Shown piece by piece: positions 7,372 through 16,676 of a stretch of 64,000 nt of DNA. Numbering within the stretch: the stretch's first letter is position 1; every line of letters starts with the position of its first letter. Source of the stretch: Bowmanella pacifica (GTDB lineage: Bacteria; Pseudomonadota; Gammaproteobacteria; Enterobacterales; Alteromonadaceae); NCBI RefSeq assembly GCF_014645355.1, contig NZ_BMLS01000003.1, positions 248,001-312,000 on the forward strand, in the 5' to 3' direction. The translations under genes and the position numbers were made by a program. The notes beneath the pieces were generated by a model. The model was not told where the DNA came from. It did not search any database and saw only the letters and a program-made list of their open reading frames with translations.

Positions 7372-9990
7372 ATGTCAGCGCCAATCGATCATCAATTGAT
7401 GGAAACTGTACGAGAGCTCGGTAGCATATTGGGCGAAACCATCGAAGCACAATTAGGTAAAGGTTGGTTAGACAGGATTGAGACCATCAGGAAGCACGGC
7501 CGTAGCGCTTCTCAAGGTGATGAAAAAGCAGGCCAGGAACTACAAACTTTGTTTGCCACCCTTGACGATGCCGACCTGCTAACGGTAGGACGGGCCTTTG
7601 CGCAGTTTCTTAATCTGGCCAATATTGCCGAACAGGAGTTTAACAGCTCACTTCCCTCTGAGGATCCCCTTGATCAACTAAGTGATAAGCTTAAACAGCA
7701 TAATCTGGCAGGAAAAACCTTTCAGCAGGCCTTGTCACAACTTCGTATCGATCTGGTGTTGACGGCCCATCCTACCGAAGTCACCCGCCGTACCCTGATT
7801 CATAAGTACAGTGAACTGGCCCACTGCCTGGCGACAATACACGGCTACAGCCTGACCGACACTGAACGCGCCGAGCTTTTAAAACGTATTTCTGCCCTTA
7901 TCTGCCAGGCCTGGCATACCGAAGAAATTCGCTCTGTCCGCCCTACACCGGTAGATGAAGCGCAATGGGGCTTTTCAGTAATTGAAAACTCACTTTGGGA
8001 TGCCGTACCGCAGTTTTTGCGTGAAATGGATGAGAAATTCCGCACGCAATTCGACCAATCCATGCCCTTGGATGCCTGTCCGGTCAGATTTTCTTCCTGG
8101 ATGGGAGGAGACAGAGACGGTAACCCGTTTGTTACCGCTAAGGTCACCGAGCAAGTTCTGCTGCGGGCCAGAAAGCGAGCGGCACGCTTGTTCTTTAATG
8201 ATACTAACCGGCTGCAAGTTGAGCTTTCCATGAGCTGCGGCACAGCGGAGCTTATGGAGGCGGCGGAGCATGATCGTGAGCCGTACCGTAAGATCCTGCG
8301 CACTTTACGCGACAGACTGGAAGAAACCCACGACGGTATTGATGACTATTTACAAGGCCGAAGCGCAAACCCGCAGCGCTGGATAGCTACACAAGAAGAG
8401 CTGTTAGCACCACTGCTGCTTTGCTATCGCTCGCTTTGCGAGACCGGTTTACAGCGCATCGCTGATGCGGAGCTGCTTGACACCATTCGTCGTGCCTATT
8501 GCTTCGGTATCCATCTGCTTAAGCTCGATGTACGCCAACATTCCGAGCGTCACGGTCAGGTACTGAGCGAACTCACTCGCTATCTGGGCATTGGTGATTA
8601 CCTCAGTTGGAGTGAAGAAGATAAGCAATCTTTCCTGCTACGAGAACTGGCTTCACGCCGCCCCTTGCTACCCCGTAACTGGCAGCCTAGTGAGGATGTT
8701 CAGGAAGTACTGGATACGTGCTCGGTGGTTGCTTCCCAAAGTCAGGACGGCTTTGGTATCTACATTATCTCTATGGCCAGCCAGCCCTCGGATGTACTGG
8801 CCGTACAATTGTTACTGCAGGAAGCCGGCATCACCTGGCCTATGCCGGTAGCGCCACTGTTTGAAACATTAGATGACCTGAACAATGCCGCCGAGGTGAC
8901 CACTAAGCTATTAGATATCGATTGGTACAGAGGCTATATACAGGGACGCCAGTACGTCATGATTGGTTACTCGGATTCTGCCAAGGATGCTGGCGCCCTG
9001 GCTGCGGGCTGGGGACAATACCAATCTCAGGAAAAACTGGTGGCACTGGCCGATAGCCGGGGCATAGAACTAACCCTGTTCCATGGTCGCGGCGGCACCA
9101 TAGGCCGTGGAGGTTTGCCGGCACATGCCGCGATTCTATCCCAACCGCCAGGCTCGCTAAAAGGTGGCTTTAGGGTAACTGAACAGGGTGAAACCATACG
9201 TTATAAATTTGGTATGTCGGCGCTGGCAAATCGCAGCCTGAAACTTTATGCCAGTGCGATTCTTGAAGCCATCTTGCTGCCACCACCGGCCCCTAAAACC
9301 GAGTGGCGCCACCTGATGAATGAAATGGCTTCTCGAGGATGCGACAACTACCGCCAGGTCGTGCGTCAGGACGCCAACTTTGTTCCCTATTTCAGGGCCG
9401 CCACACCGGAAGAAGAGCTGGGTAAGCTTCCCTTGGGCAGTCGTCCTTCCAAGCGTAAACCGGATGGCGGGGTTGAAAGTCTACGCGCCATCCCTTGGAT
9501 TTTCGCCTGGGCCCAGAACCGCCTGGTGTTACCTTCCTGGCTGGGTGTAATGAAGGCCGTGGACCATGCACTGGATGGCGATAAGAAGCAGAAAGTGCTG
9601 GAAGAGATGATCAGCGACTGGCCGTTCTTCAAAACCCGCCTTTCCATGCTCGACATGGTATTTGCCAAGGCCGACCCCCGCATCAGTGCCGAGTACGACA
9701 AGCGTTTGGTGCCAGAGCCTCTGCAATATTTTGGCAAAGCATTACGTGAAGAACTCGCACAAAGCCAAGCCTTGATATTTAAGTTAATGAAACAAAGCAG
9801 CGCGCTGGAGCAGGATCCACAGGGCCGCGAGTCAATGCAGATTCGTGCCGCCTACCTGGAGCCTCTGCATTTGCTGCAAATTGAATTACTGGACAGAATA
9901 CGTAAATCCGAACAGGACAATCCGACCCTGGAGCGAGCCATGATGGTAGCTATTGCCGGTATCGCTGTGGGTATGCGTAACACAGGCTAA
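7372..9990 (+). CDS. ppc: Phosphoenolpyruvate carboxylase
   Basis: The enzyme makes oxaloacetate from PEP and bicarbonate, an anaplerotic step that feeds the TCA cycle. At 872 residues it is close to the E. coli length of 883. Catalytic landmarks are visible: LTAHPTE with His133, YSDSAKDAG, and the mobile loop HGRGGTIGRGG; it ends in GMRNTG as expected. I start at the ATG at 7372 because TGGAGGA sits 4-10 bases upstream; an in-frame TTG at 7360 would remove that site from the leader. The gene stands alone, between a probable terminator upstream and a strong hairpin downstream. Confidence 0.98.
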   Translation: MSAPIDHQLMETVRELGSILGETIEAQLGKGWLDRIETIRKHGRSASQGDEKAGQELQTLFATLDDADLLTVGRAFAQFLNLANIAEQEFNSSLPSEDPLDQLSDKLKQHNLAGKTFQQALSQLRIDLVLTAHPTEVTRRTLIHKYSELAHCLATIHGYSLTDTERAELLKRISALICQAWHTEEIRSVRPTPVDEAQWGFSVIENSLWDAVPQFLREMDEKFRTQFDQSMPLDACPVRFSSWMGGDRDGNPFVTAKVTEQVLLRARKRAARLFFNDTNRLQVELSMSCGTAELMEAAEHDREPYRKILRTLRDRLEETHDGIDDYLQGRSANPQRWIATQEELLAPLLLCYRSLCETGLQRIADAELLDTIRRAYCFGIHLLKLDVRQHSERHGQVLSELTRYLGIGDYLSWSEEDKQSFLLRELASRRPLLPRNWQPSEDVQEVLDTCSVVASQSQDGFGIYIISMASQPSDVLAVQLLLQEAGITWPMPVAPLFETLDDLNNAAEVTTKLLDIDWYRGYIQGRQYVMIGYSDSAKDAGALAAGWGQYQSQEKLVALADSRGIELTLFHGRGGTIGRGGLPAHAAILSQPPGSLKGGFRVTEQGETIRYKFGMSALANRSLKLYASAILEAILLPPPAPKTEWRHLMNEMASRGCDNYRQVVRQDANFVPYFRAATPEEELGKLPLGSRPSKRKPDGGVESLRAIPWIFAWAQNRLVLPSWLGVMKAVDHALDGDKKQKVLEEMISDWPFFKTRLSMLDMVFAKADPRISAEYDKRLVPEPLQYFGKALREELAQSQALIFKLMKQSSALEQDPQGRESMQIRAAYLEPLHLLQIELLDRIRKSEQDNPTLERAMMVAIAGIAVGMRNTG

Positions 9991-9998
9991 CCCCTTTG

Positions 9999-10034
9999 CA
10001 GGCCGGTCTGAAACCGGCCTGCTCACGTTTTCAT
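9999..10034 (+). terminator. Terminator-like hairpin after ppc
   Basis: CAGGCCGGT (9999-10007) and ACCGGCCTG (10013-10021) form a perfect 9-bp stem with a 5-base loop. The T-rich stretch follows only after several other bases, so termination efficiency is uncertain. Confidence 0.65.
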
Positions 10035-10041
10035 TTACTCC

Positions 10042-10297
10042 ATGAAAAATTCCAAGCAGGCGTCAGGCTTTATCTCACTTTAGTGGCACCTTTTGTCGGT
10101 GTATTGCTGGCTATTGCCATTTCCAACTACGAAAGTCAGATAAAAGAGCAACAGGATCTGATTAAATGACTGAATGCAGCATCAGCCAGTGTGAAAACCA
10201 GTCATGAATACAGCCTGGAATTACACATTATGCGTTGTCCTTAGACAAAGCCGTACAACAAAACTTTTATCAGAAAAATCCCCTAATAATCAGCGCT
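10042..10297 (+). pseudogene. Decayed small gene encoding a membrane-anchored protein
   Basis: Translation across frames gives a plausible protein broken at several points. An ATG at 10042 gives MKNSKQASGF and stops at 10081-10083. Reading continues in a second frame as VAPFVGVLLAIAISNYESQI, a good transmembrane segment followed by a helical stretch, to a TGA near 10167-10169, and beyond the stop to about 10225. It then shifts to a third frame, YALSLDKAVQQNFYQKNP, from about 10229. This looks like the N-terminus of a membrane signalling or secretion protein with one nonsense and two frameshift lesions. I do not recognise the family. The alternative is chance coding-like sequence. Confidence 0.35.
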
Positions 10298-10755
10298 GAC
10301 ACATACAAACCCGCGCCAAACACCAAATGTGTGACCAGGCTTTTTCCTCTTGCTCTCCATGGGGTTGGCAACTTAGCGGCCATGATCCCCATCCCCAGGG
10401 CTGGTTGCATAATAAAGTAAGGGATAAGCACCGTGACTGCGCCAAAAAGTAGTGCAGAAACCAGTGAAATATTTGTCAGCCCGTTGGTATAAAGCAGCCA
10501 TATAAAGGCAAATAACACCCCAATAAGATAGTGTGCTGTCCATCCTATGATGCATTCTGCGTCAAAAGCACCAGACTTCCCTATCGCAGTATGCGTAAAG
10601 CGTCCCTTAGACATATGGCACAGCCAACGGCCCACCATACAAAAATTCAACGACCCCACATTAAATACGCGCTTGAGAAAAAACGCCCACAGGTCCATCA
10701 CCAAGGTCGCGCCCACACCGATGATGATGGCATTCAGCAACAAAATCCTATCCAT
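10270..10755 (-). CDS. DUF2938 family integral membrane protein
   Basis: A 161-residue protein with four or five hydrophobic helices. The N-terminal pattern GVGATLVMDLWAFFLKR and the conserved GWxxHYxIG segment are typical of DUF2938. AAGGA precedes the ATG. It lies 12 bases after the DUF2798 gene, so the two form an operon divergent from a LysR regulator. The family has no established function. The 3' end overlaps the plus-strand relic at 10042-10297 by a few bases. Confidence 0.85.
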   Translation of the reverse strand: MDRILLLNAIIIGVGATLVMDLWAFFLKRVFNVGSLNFCMVGRWLCHMSKGRFTHTAIGKSGAFDAECIIGWTAHYLIGVLFAFIWLLYTNGLTNISLVSALLFGAVTVLIPYFIMQPALGMGIMAAKLPTPWRARGKSLVTHLVFGAGLYVSALIIRGFF

Positions 10756-10767
10756 AGCTTTTCCTTT

Positions 10768-11007
10768 TTAATTGACTAACGCTTGCTGACGAATAACCAA
10801 TGCCACCAATCGTCGAACCAGCGGCGTGACCACAATAATGGTGGGAAAGGCCACACTAAAGGCAAATAGCCATGCCTTTAGCCACAAGGTCACTATCCCC
10901 ACGACTGGACCGATGTTAAACAAGGTGATCACCAGTGACATAATCCCCGACATCAGCAACGCCATGAAAAATGAGAAAACGTAAGGGCTGTATTTGGCAT
11001 TTATCAT
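10768..11007 (-). CDS. DUF2798 family small membrane protein
   Basis: A 79-residue protein with two transmembrane helices. Features such as FFMALLMSGIMS, the W-x-x-A-W segment and the C-terminal PLVRRLV match DUF2798. An AAGGAG site lies seven bases before the ATG. It is the first gene of the pair with the DUF2938 gene. The leader carries a 7-bp hairpin (TCCCCTG 11041-11047 with CAGGGGA 11053-11059). Function unknown; control by the divergent LysR protein is inferred from the arrangement. Confidence 0.82.
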   Translation of the reverse strand: MINAKYSPYVFSFFMALLMSGIMSLVITLFNIGPVVGIVTLWLKAWLFAFSVAFPTIIVVTPLVRRLVALVIRQQALVN

Positions 11008-11109
11008 TCACTTCTCCTTTTGCACTGTTGACGTAAACGCTCCCCTGTAATCCAGGGGACTTGATCTTAAGGTAGTTTCATAAGTTAAAATACAAACACT
11101 TTTCGAATA

Positions 11110-11115
11110 TATAAT
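11110..11115 (+). promoter_or_regulatory. Consensus -10 element of the LysR gene
   Basis: A perfect TATAAT lies 15 bases before the LysR ATG. Transcription would start near 11122, leaving a leader of about 9 bases without a Shine-Dalgarno site. No good -35 box is present. Confidence 0.5.
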
Positions 11116-11130
11116 TTCGTATTTGCAATT

Positions 11131-12027
11131 ATGTTGGATGACCTGCAACTCTTTATACATATCGTACAGCAAGGGGGATTGTCCGGTGCGGCCGGGTATC
11201 TTAACCTTCCGCCGGCAACCGTTACCCGACGTTTGCAAAAGCTGGAGCAACAGCTTGGCTGCAAGTTATTGCATCGTTCTGCGCGCCAATGCGTATTAAG
11301 TCAGGAAGGCGAAATCTACTATCAGGCTTACGCCGACCTGGTAGAGCAGTTTGAGCAAACTCAGCGGCAACTTAGCGAAGCACAGCAACACTTACACGGG
11401 AAGCTAAAGGTACTGGCTCCCATCAATATCTCTCATGGTTATTTGCGGCCTATGTGGCTGGGCTTTTGTCGTGACTATCCACAAATACAGTTGGAGCTGG
11501 TACTTGCCAATCATCGAGAAGACCTGATTAAAAGCAAAGCGGATCTAGCGATTCGAGTTGGCCCTCAGCCAGATTCAATGTTGTATCAACAAAAACTGGG
11601 CACCATTGACAAGCTTCTGACTGCTGCGCCGTCTTATCTGGAGTCCCACGGAGTCCCGACTCATCCCAGTCAGCTGAAAGAGCACAAACTCATAGGCACA
11701 ACAATGTGGACAAAGTGGCAGCTAACACACAAAGAGAATGCCCAAATGCAGGAGGTTTTTCCCCGATTTCAGTCAATCTTTAACGATACCGAAATGACCA
11801 AACATCAAACTTGTGACGGTCAAGGTATCAGTCTGCTGCCGCTTACCGAAGTGCAAAAAGAACTCGAGCAAGGGAAACTTATACAGGTTCTGCCTCAATG
11901 GCTGGGAGAAAGACGCGATGTTTATCTTGTGTGGCCAAGTGGTCAGTTGCTTAATGAAAAAGCCAAATGCCTGCGAGACTATCTACGTGATTTCGTGCGT
12001 CGCCATCCCACCACAATAGACAGATAA
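11131..12027 (+). CDS. LysR-family transcriptional regulator
   Basis: At 298 residues this is a full-length LysR protein. The winged helix-turn-helix covers about residues 1-60 (LDDLQLFIHIVQQGGLSGAA, then TVTRRLQKLEQQLG), and a periplasmic-binding-protein-like effector domain follows from about residue 90. It is divergent from the DUF2798-DUF2938 pair, the classic layout for a LysR target. No ribosome-binding site is visible before the ATG, which agrees with the very short predicted leader. The effector is unknown. Confidence 0.93.
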   Translation: MLDDLQLFIHIVQQGGLSGAAGYLNLPPATVTRRLQKLEQQLGCKLLHRSARQCVLSQEGEIYYQAYADLVEQFEQTQRQLSEAQQHLHGKLKVLAPINISHGYLRPMWLGFCRDYPQIQLELVLANHREDLIKSKADLAIRVGPQPDSMLYQQKLGTIDKLLTAAPSYLESHGVPTHPSQLKEHKLIGTTMWTKWQLTHKENAQMQEVFPRFQSIFNDTEMTKHQTCDGQGISLLPLTEVQKELEQGKLIQVLPQWLGERRDVYLVWPSGQLLNEKAKCLRDYLRDFVRRHPTTIDR

Positions 12028-12036
12028 AAACTAAAA

Positions 12037-12062
12037 CCCCGGCATCAATAGCCGGGATTTCT
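12037..12062. terminator. Bidirectional terminator between convergent genes
   Basis: CCCGGC (12038-12043) pairs with GCCGGG (12051-12056) around a 7-base loop. A-rich sequence lies to the left and a T-rich stretch to the right, so it can serve both the LysR gene and the serine hydrolase gene. Confidence 0.7.
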
Positions 12063-12081
12063 TACCTTGATGCCTTAGTTA

Positions 12082-13500
12082 TTACTGCGGCACAAAGCGG
12101 ATGCCGTGAATGTTGCCGCGGCGCATACTAAAGCCCTTATCCCCCTGATTATATTCCAGAATATAAGGGCCATCGCGCAACAGTCCCTCGGCATCTTTGT
12201 TCAAGTGCAGCGTTGAGCCAGGCTCCAAATGGCCAGGCCAGGTTGAGATCATGGTTATCTCGGCACTTTCAGGGCTGATAGGTGTTACCTTATAAACCAC
12301 ATCTAACTCTTTTGAGTAGTATTCCCCAGCAGGTGGTACATCACCAGGTTGTGGAGCGGGCAGGTTTTTGTGACTGCGTTTATCTTCATCTGAACGATCG
12401 CTGGCAGCATTGCCCAACAGATCGGCCAATGCGTGCATTTTATCCGCCGGTTTACCATCGCTACGATTACACAACAGGATAAAGCTATAGCCACTGTCCA
12501 ATAAACGGCCATAAGCCGACTTAAAGGTAGATGAAGCACCGGTATGCTGCATCCATTCACGCCCTTTTTGATAGCCGAACTTTACCCCGCCGCCATAAAT
12601 CAGGCCATGTTGTTCACGTACTACCTGACCATTGTTGAATGTAGCTGGCGTTTGCATTGCCTTGCGGGTCGCCGCGTTCCACACCTTGTGTCCCTTAGCG
12701 ATATCGTATTCATATTTAGCCAAATCATTAAGTGAGGTAATCAGCCCGCCGGAACCACTGAACGCCGGAAAGTCATTTTGCAACGTAAAGCGTCCCTCAT
12801 GATTAAGATATCCGTTAGCTGTAAATCCGTCTGGGATAGGCGCGGCGGCAAAAAAACTGTTGTGCATACCCAGCGGCGCTAAAATGGTATCGCGCATATA
12901 GTCCTGGAAAGGTAAGCCGGATACCTGCTCGATAATGCCAGCCAATAACAGATACCCCCCATTTGAATAGGCGTACTGAGTACCGGGTGTAAAGTCGGTG
13001 GCTTGCTGGCGCATCATCAAATCTAGGGTCGCTTGCAAATTAGTGGCACTTAAATTGGGCACACCAGCAAGACGCATTAATCCCAACGCATCGCGGATAC
13101 CAGAGGTATGATGGATAAGCATACTAATGGTAACCGGCTGGCTATAGGTTGGGAACTCAGGGAAATACTGCTGTACTGTGTCACTCAGCTTAAGCTTGCC
13201 CTGCTCCACTAATTTCATCATACCCAGGGCGGTAAACTGCTTGGAAAGAGACGCGGCATAAAAGCGCGTGTCTTTGTCCAATGGCAGGCCAGAAGTCAAA
13301 TCGGCCAGCCCGCTGGCTGACTGATACACCAGCTCACCTTGTTTAAATACCCCCGCACTGCAACCTGGCTCAGACTCCCACTGCGCAACATTCAAGATCT
13401 CGTCGACTTTTTTAACTTGCTGTGCAGAAAGCGCCGCAATCGCGTTGGCTGAAGTAAGCCCGCAAAGCATTGCAGCGAGAGGAAGGGAAAAGCGTGACAT
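12082..13500 (-). CDS. Exported serine hydrolase of the class C beta-lactamase family
   Basis: A 472-residue protein with a clear signal peptide (cleavage near residue 22, after NAIA). The beta-lactamase/transpeptidase-like domain shows the SxxK nucleophile motif SLSK (about residue 86), the YxN motif YSN, and HTG in place of KTG. This is typical of the broad class C-like esterase/D-aminopeptidase group. A separate C-terminal lipocalin-like extension of about 100 residues (after about 370) is also common there. It should act in the periplasm on an ester or peptide. True beta-lactamase activity is neither shown nor excluded. Confidence 0.9.
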   Translation of the reverse strand: MSRFSLPLAAMLCGLTSANAIAALSAQQVKKVDEILNVAQWESEPGCSAGVFKQGELVYQSASGLADLTSGLPLDKDTRFYAASLSKQFTALGMMKLVEQGKLKLSDTVQQYFPEFPTYSQPVTISMLIHHTSGIRDALGLMRLAGVPNLSATNLQATLDLMMRQQATDFTPGTQYAYSNGGYLLLAGIIEQVSGLPFQDYMRDTILAPLGMHNSFFAAAPIPDGFTANGYLNHEGRFTLQNDFPAFSGSGGLITSLNDLAKYEYDIAKGHKVWNAATRKAMQTPATFNNGQVVREQHGLIYGGGVKFGYQKGREWMQHTGASSTFKSAYGRLLDSGYSFILLCNRSDGKPADKMHALADLLGNAASDRSDEDKRSHKNLPAPQPGDVPPAGEYYSKELDVVYKVTPISPESAEITMISTWPGHLEPGSTLHLNKDAEGLLRDGPYILEYNQGDKGFSMRRGNIHGIRFVPQ

Positions 13501-13616
13501 AGGGGTGCTCCATCAGGGCAGAAAATTCATTGCAAAGAGTAAAAAGGATTGTCTGCTAGATACAATAAAAAAAGCTTGGGCGCTAATACCTTGAAGTTAT
13601 CGGCGCAAAGGTCAAT

Positions 13617-13650
13617 AAAAAAAGCCGGTCAAGGCGGACCGGCTTTTTAT
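13617..13650. terminator. Terminator of the TetR-fadE operon
   Basis: AAAGCCGGTC (13621-13630) and GACCGGCTTT (13637-13646) form a 10-bp stem. It is flanked by A-rich sequence on the left and T-rich on the right, so it works for the minus-strand fadE transcript. Confidence 0.85.
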
Positions 13651-13664
13651 CTCAGCTAACTCGC

Positions 13665-15986
13665 TTAGGCGACCGATTTGGCCTTGGCTGACTGTGCTTT
13701 CCCTTCCAGTTCGCCCGGCGCAAAATTATCTACGCTTAAAGCGTCGCGGCGCAGCGCATCAGCGCGCTTAAGCTGCTCAGCTTCATGCTCAGAGATAACG
13801 CCTTTTTCAAGCGCCAGCTCAAGGGTTGTAGCAAATGGCAGCTTACGAGGAATCAACTTCTGCTTTTGGGCAGCAAGAATTTTCTTCTCTACCGGCACCA
13901 TTTCATGCATAGCGACAAAAGCATTTTCAACGATACCCACGGCGTCGTCTGCGTTCTCACCGATATAACACAAGTGTGTCAGGCGATCGCGCATCACTCC
14001 TGGTGTCATCAGGCTATCACTGACCTTTTGTGTGATTTCATCGTGCGGCATACGGTAATTAATTCCCCACGGGAATACGACTCGCTTCAACAGCACCGCC
14101 ACCACACGGCTTGGGAAGTTTTGGAAGAAACCATCAAAAGCCACCCCAATACGGTGCAAACTGCGCTGCAAGGCATAATGTACGAAAGGTAGATCAGCCA
14201 CCTGACGGCCATCAGACTCGTAGCGACGAAGCACTGCGGAGGCTATGTACAATTGGCTGAGTACATCACCCAAACGAGCCGAAATCATCTCTTTGCGTTT
14301 CAAGTCACCACCCAACATCAGCATGGAGAAATCCGCACATAATGCCAGCCCTTTAGACATACGTGACAACTGTTGATAGTACTCACCGGTTTCGCCGGAT
14401 ACCGGTGCGCGGTTAAATGCCGCAGCCGTTAAGCCCTGCCAAAGTGCACCAAAGAAGTTACCGGTAGCGAAGGCCACATGCTTAATCAAAAGTTGGTCGA
14501 AGTCCTTTAAGCCCTGTTCGCTGTCAGGATTTGCCGCCGCTTCCATTTCATCAAAAACGTATGGATGACAACGGGTGGCTCCCTGACCGAAGATCATCAG
14601 GTTGCGGGTCAGAATATTCGCCCCTTCCACCGTGATTGCCACCGGTGTACCAAAATATTGGTGCGCCAAGTAGTTTTTCGGCCCCAATTGCACGCCTTTC
14701 CCGGCATGTACGTCCATGGCGTCGTTAATCACTTCGCGAGACATCTCGGTCATATGATACTTGGCAATAGCCGTCACCACCGATGGGCTTTCACCCAGGT
14801 CTATGGCACCAGCGGTCATAGTACGCATGGCTTCCAAGGTATAAGTCAGGCCACCGATACGGCCCATGGCTTCCTGAATACCTTCGAACTTACCGATGGA
14901 TAAACCAAACTGTTTACGCACTGCGGCGTAAGCCCCCGTGGTGCGCGCAGACAAGTGACCGTTTGCCGTAGCCAGCGCCGGCAGTGAAATCCCACGCCCT
15001 GCTGATAAACATTCCACCAGCATACGCCAGCCACGACCGGCATAATCTGGCCCGCCAATAATCCAATCCAGCGGAATAAACACATCCTCCCCGGTTGTCG
15101 TACCATTCATAAAGGCCATGGCTACAGGGAAGTGACGATCACCTACATTCACACCGGGATGCGAGGTGGGGATCAACGCACAGGTAATACCCAAGTCTTT
15201 CTTGTCACCAAGCAGTCCGTCCGGATCATACATTTTAAATGCCAGACCCAGCACAGTGGCGACGGGAGCCAGGGTGATATAACGCTTATCCCAGCTTAAT
15301 TTAAGACCCAGCACTTCCTCACCGTCATGCATGCCTTTGCAGACAATACCGGTATCAGGAATAGCTCCCGCATCGGACCCAGCTTCCGGGCCGGTCAGGG
15401 CAAAACAGGGAATATCGGTGCCATCGGCCAAACGTGGCAACCAGTAATTTTTCTGCGCTTCAGTACCGTAATGCATCAACAGCTCGCCCGGCCCCAATGA
15501 ATTCGGCACCATCACGGTAACGGCAGCGCTCAATGAGCGGGTGGATATACGAGACACAATAGTGGAGTTGGCAATGGCGGAAAATTCCTTACCGCCAAAT
15601 GACTTGGGAATAATCATCGCAAAGAAGCCTTCTTTGCGCAGGTAATCCCAGACTTCTTTAGGCAGGTCTTTGTCTTGGTGGACAATTTTATGGTCGTCCA
15701 ACATTTTCAGCAGGGTTTCCACCTGGTTATCTAAAAAGGCCTGCTCTTCTTCACTTAATGCCGGTTTGGCATAGCCATGTAGCTTGTTCCAATCGGGTTT
15801 GCCACGGAATAACTCCCCTTCCCACCAGATAGATCCTGCTTCCATGGCTTCACGTTCCGTGCTGGACATGGGCGGCAGAATTTTCTTGAAGATCTGGAAC
15901 ACCGGTTTGGTTATCAGGTTACGCCTGATATCTGTCACGCCAAGTACAATGGCGAGTACAACCAGCAAAATCAGTAAAATAGACAT
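13665..15986 (-). CDS. fadE: Acyl-CoA dehydrogenase FadE
   Basis: The first enzyme of fatty-acid beta-oxidation: it oxidises acyl-CoA to trans-2-enoyl-CoA with FAD. At 773 residues it has the large FadE form (E. coli 814). An N-terminal hydrophobic segment (about residues 1-16) is followed by the three acyl-CoA dehydrogenase domains, with FALTGPEAGSDAGAIPDTG in the flavin/substrate region and DVHAGKGVQLGPKNY near the active site. The C-terminal DUF1974-type region starts at about residue 500. GAAGGTG precedes the ATG. The gene starts 14 bases after a PsrA-like repressor gene, so both should be derepressed together by long-chain acyl-CoA or fatty acid. Confidence 0.96.
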   Translation of the reverse strand: MSILLILLVVLAIVLGVTDIRRNLITKPVFQIFKKILPPMSSTEREAMEAGSIWWEGELFRGKPDWNKLHGYAKPALSEEEQAFLDNQVETLLKMLDDHKIVHQDKDLPKEVWDYLRKEGFFAMIIPKSFGGKEFSAIANSTIVSRISTRSLSAAVTVMVPNSLGPGELLMHYGTEAQKNYWLPRLADGTDIPCFALTGPEAGSDAGAIPDTGIVCKGMHDGEEVLGLKLSWDKRYITLAPVATVLGLAFKMYDPDGLLGDKKDLGITCALIPTSHPGVNVGDRHFPVAMAFMNGTTTGEDVFIPLDWIIGGPDYAGRGWRMLVECLSAGRGISLPALATANGHLSARTTGAYAAVRKQFGLSIGKFEGIQEAMGRIGGLTYTLEAMRTMTAGAIDLGESPSVVTAIAKYHMTEMSREVINDAMDVHAGKGVQLGPKNYLAHQYFGTPVAITVEGANILTRNLMIFGQGATRCHPYVFDEMEAAANPDSEQGLKDFDQLLIKHVAFATGNFFGALWQGLTAAAFNRAPVSGETGEYYQQLSRMSKGLALCADFSMLMLGGDLKRKEMISARLGDVLSQLYIASAVLRRYESDGRQVADLPFVHYALQRSLHRIGVAFDGFFQNFPSRVVAVLLKRVVFPWGINYRMPHDEITQKVSDSLMTPGVMRDRLTHLCYIGENADDAVGIVENAFVAMHEMVPVEKKILAAQKQKLIPRKLPFATTLELALEKGVISEHEAEQLKRADALRRDALSVDNFAPGELEGKAQSAKAKSVA

Positions 15987-16000
15987 GACTGCACCTTCTA

Positions 16001-16663
16001 TTAAGCTATATCCAATAACGGATTGACGGACGTTTCAGTCGCCTGAGCCCCAACTCCTGCGGAGATATAGGGCATCAATCGGCTAATAATGCCTTGCACT
16101 GTGACATCCTGTTGATAATCAGCCAGGGCGATTTCACTCAGCGCCTTGCTTGATGCCATGGTGAACACAAACGTGCCGATGGCAAAGTGCAAACGCCAGA
16201 AAATCTCCGCCGGTGATAATTGTGGAACGGCCAGATGTACGGCTTGCACAAACCGTCTTAACACCTCGCCATAGTGAAACGTGATATATTTTCTCAAGTG
16301 CCCCTGAGACTCTGAGTAACCGCGCCCCAACAAACGGACAAAAATAGCGGTACCGTCAGGACGAATCTGATTCAGACTCAGTAAAGGTTCAACTAAACAG
16401 GAAAAGACCTGACTCACATCAGGCTTAGGATGCTTTTGCAGCAAATGGGTTAGCTGGTCATCAACCGCCGGCATAAATACCGTCAGATAACGTTGTAACA
16501 CTTCCTGAATCAACTGTTTCTTTGAACCAAAGTGATAGTTAACGGAGGCCAGATTGACCTTGGCCTGACTGGTGATCGTTCTCAACGAGGTGTCACCGAA
16601 GCCATGCTCGGAGAAAAGGCTTTCCGCGGCGTCCAGAATCTGGACTTTGGTATCTGCGCTCAT
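16001..16663 (-). CDS. TetR-family regulator, PsrA-like
   Basis: A 220-residue regulator with an N-terminal TetR helix-turn-helix (ILDAAESLFSEHGFGDTS, then ASVNYHFGSKKQLI) and a C-terminal segment (LLGRGYSESQGHLR, EIFWRLHFAIG) that closely follows my recall of Pseudomonas PsrA. PsrA proteins repress beta-oxidation genes and respond to long-chain fatty acids. I start at the ATG at 16663; an in-frame TTG at 16681 would fall inside the operator palindrome at 16677-16694. The gene precedes fadE in one operon, which supports the functional call. A strict psrA name is not claimed. Confidence 0.88.
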   Translation of the reverse strand: MSADTKVQILDAAESLFSEHGFGDTSLRTITSQAKVNLASVNYHFGSKKQLIQEVLQRYLTVFMPAVDDQLTHLLQKHPKPDVSQVFSCLVEPLLSLNQIRPDGTAIFVRLLGRGYSESQGHLRKYITFHYGEVLRRFVQAVHLAVPQLSPAEIFWRLHFAIGTFVFTMASSKALSEIALADYQQDVTVQGIISRLMPYISAGVGAQATETSVNPLLDIA

Positions 16664-16676
16664 AGTAAACAACCAA

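Noticed and set aside
11066-11071. A CTTAAG half-site in the LysR/DUF2798 intergenic region
   Set aside because: The partner position reads TTCATA, too far from consensus.
12082-13500. Reading the serine hydrolase as an antibiotic-resistance beta-lactamase
   Set aside because: It has HTG instead of KTG and a lipocalin-like C-terminal extension; the family is mostly esterases and peptidases.
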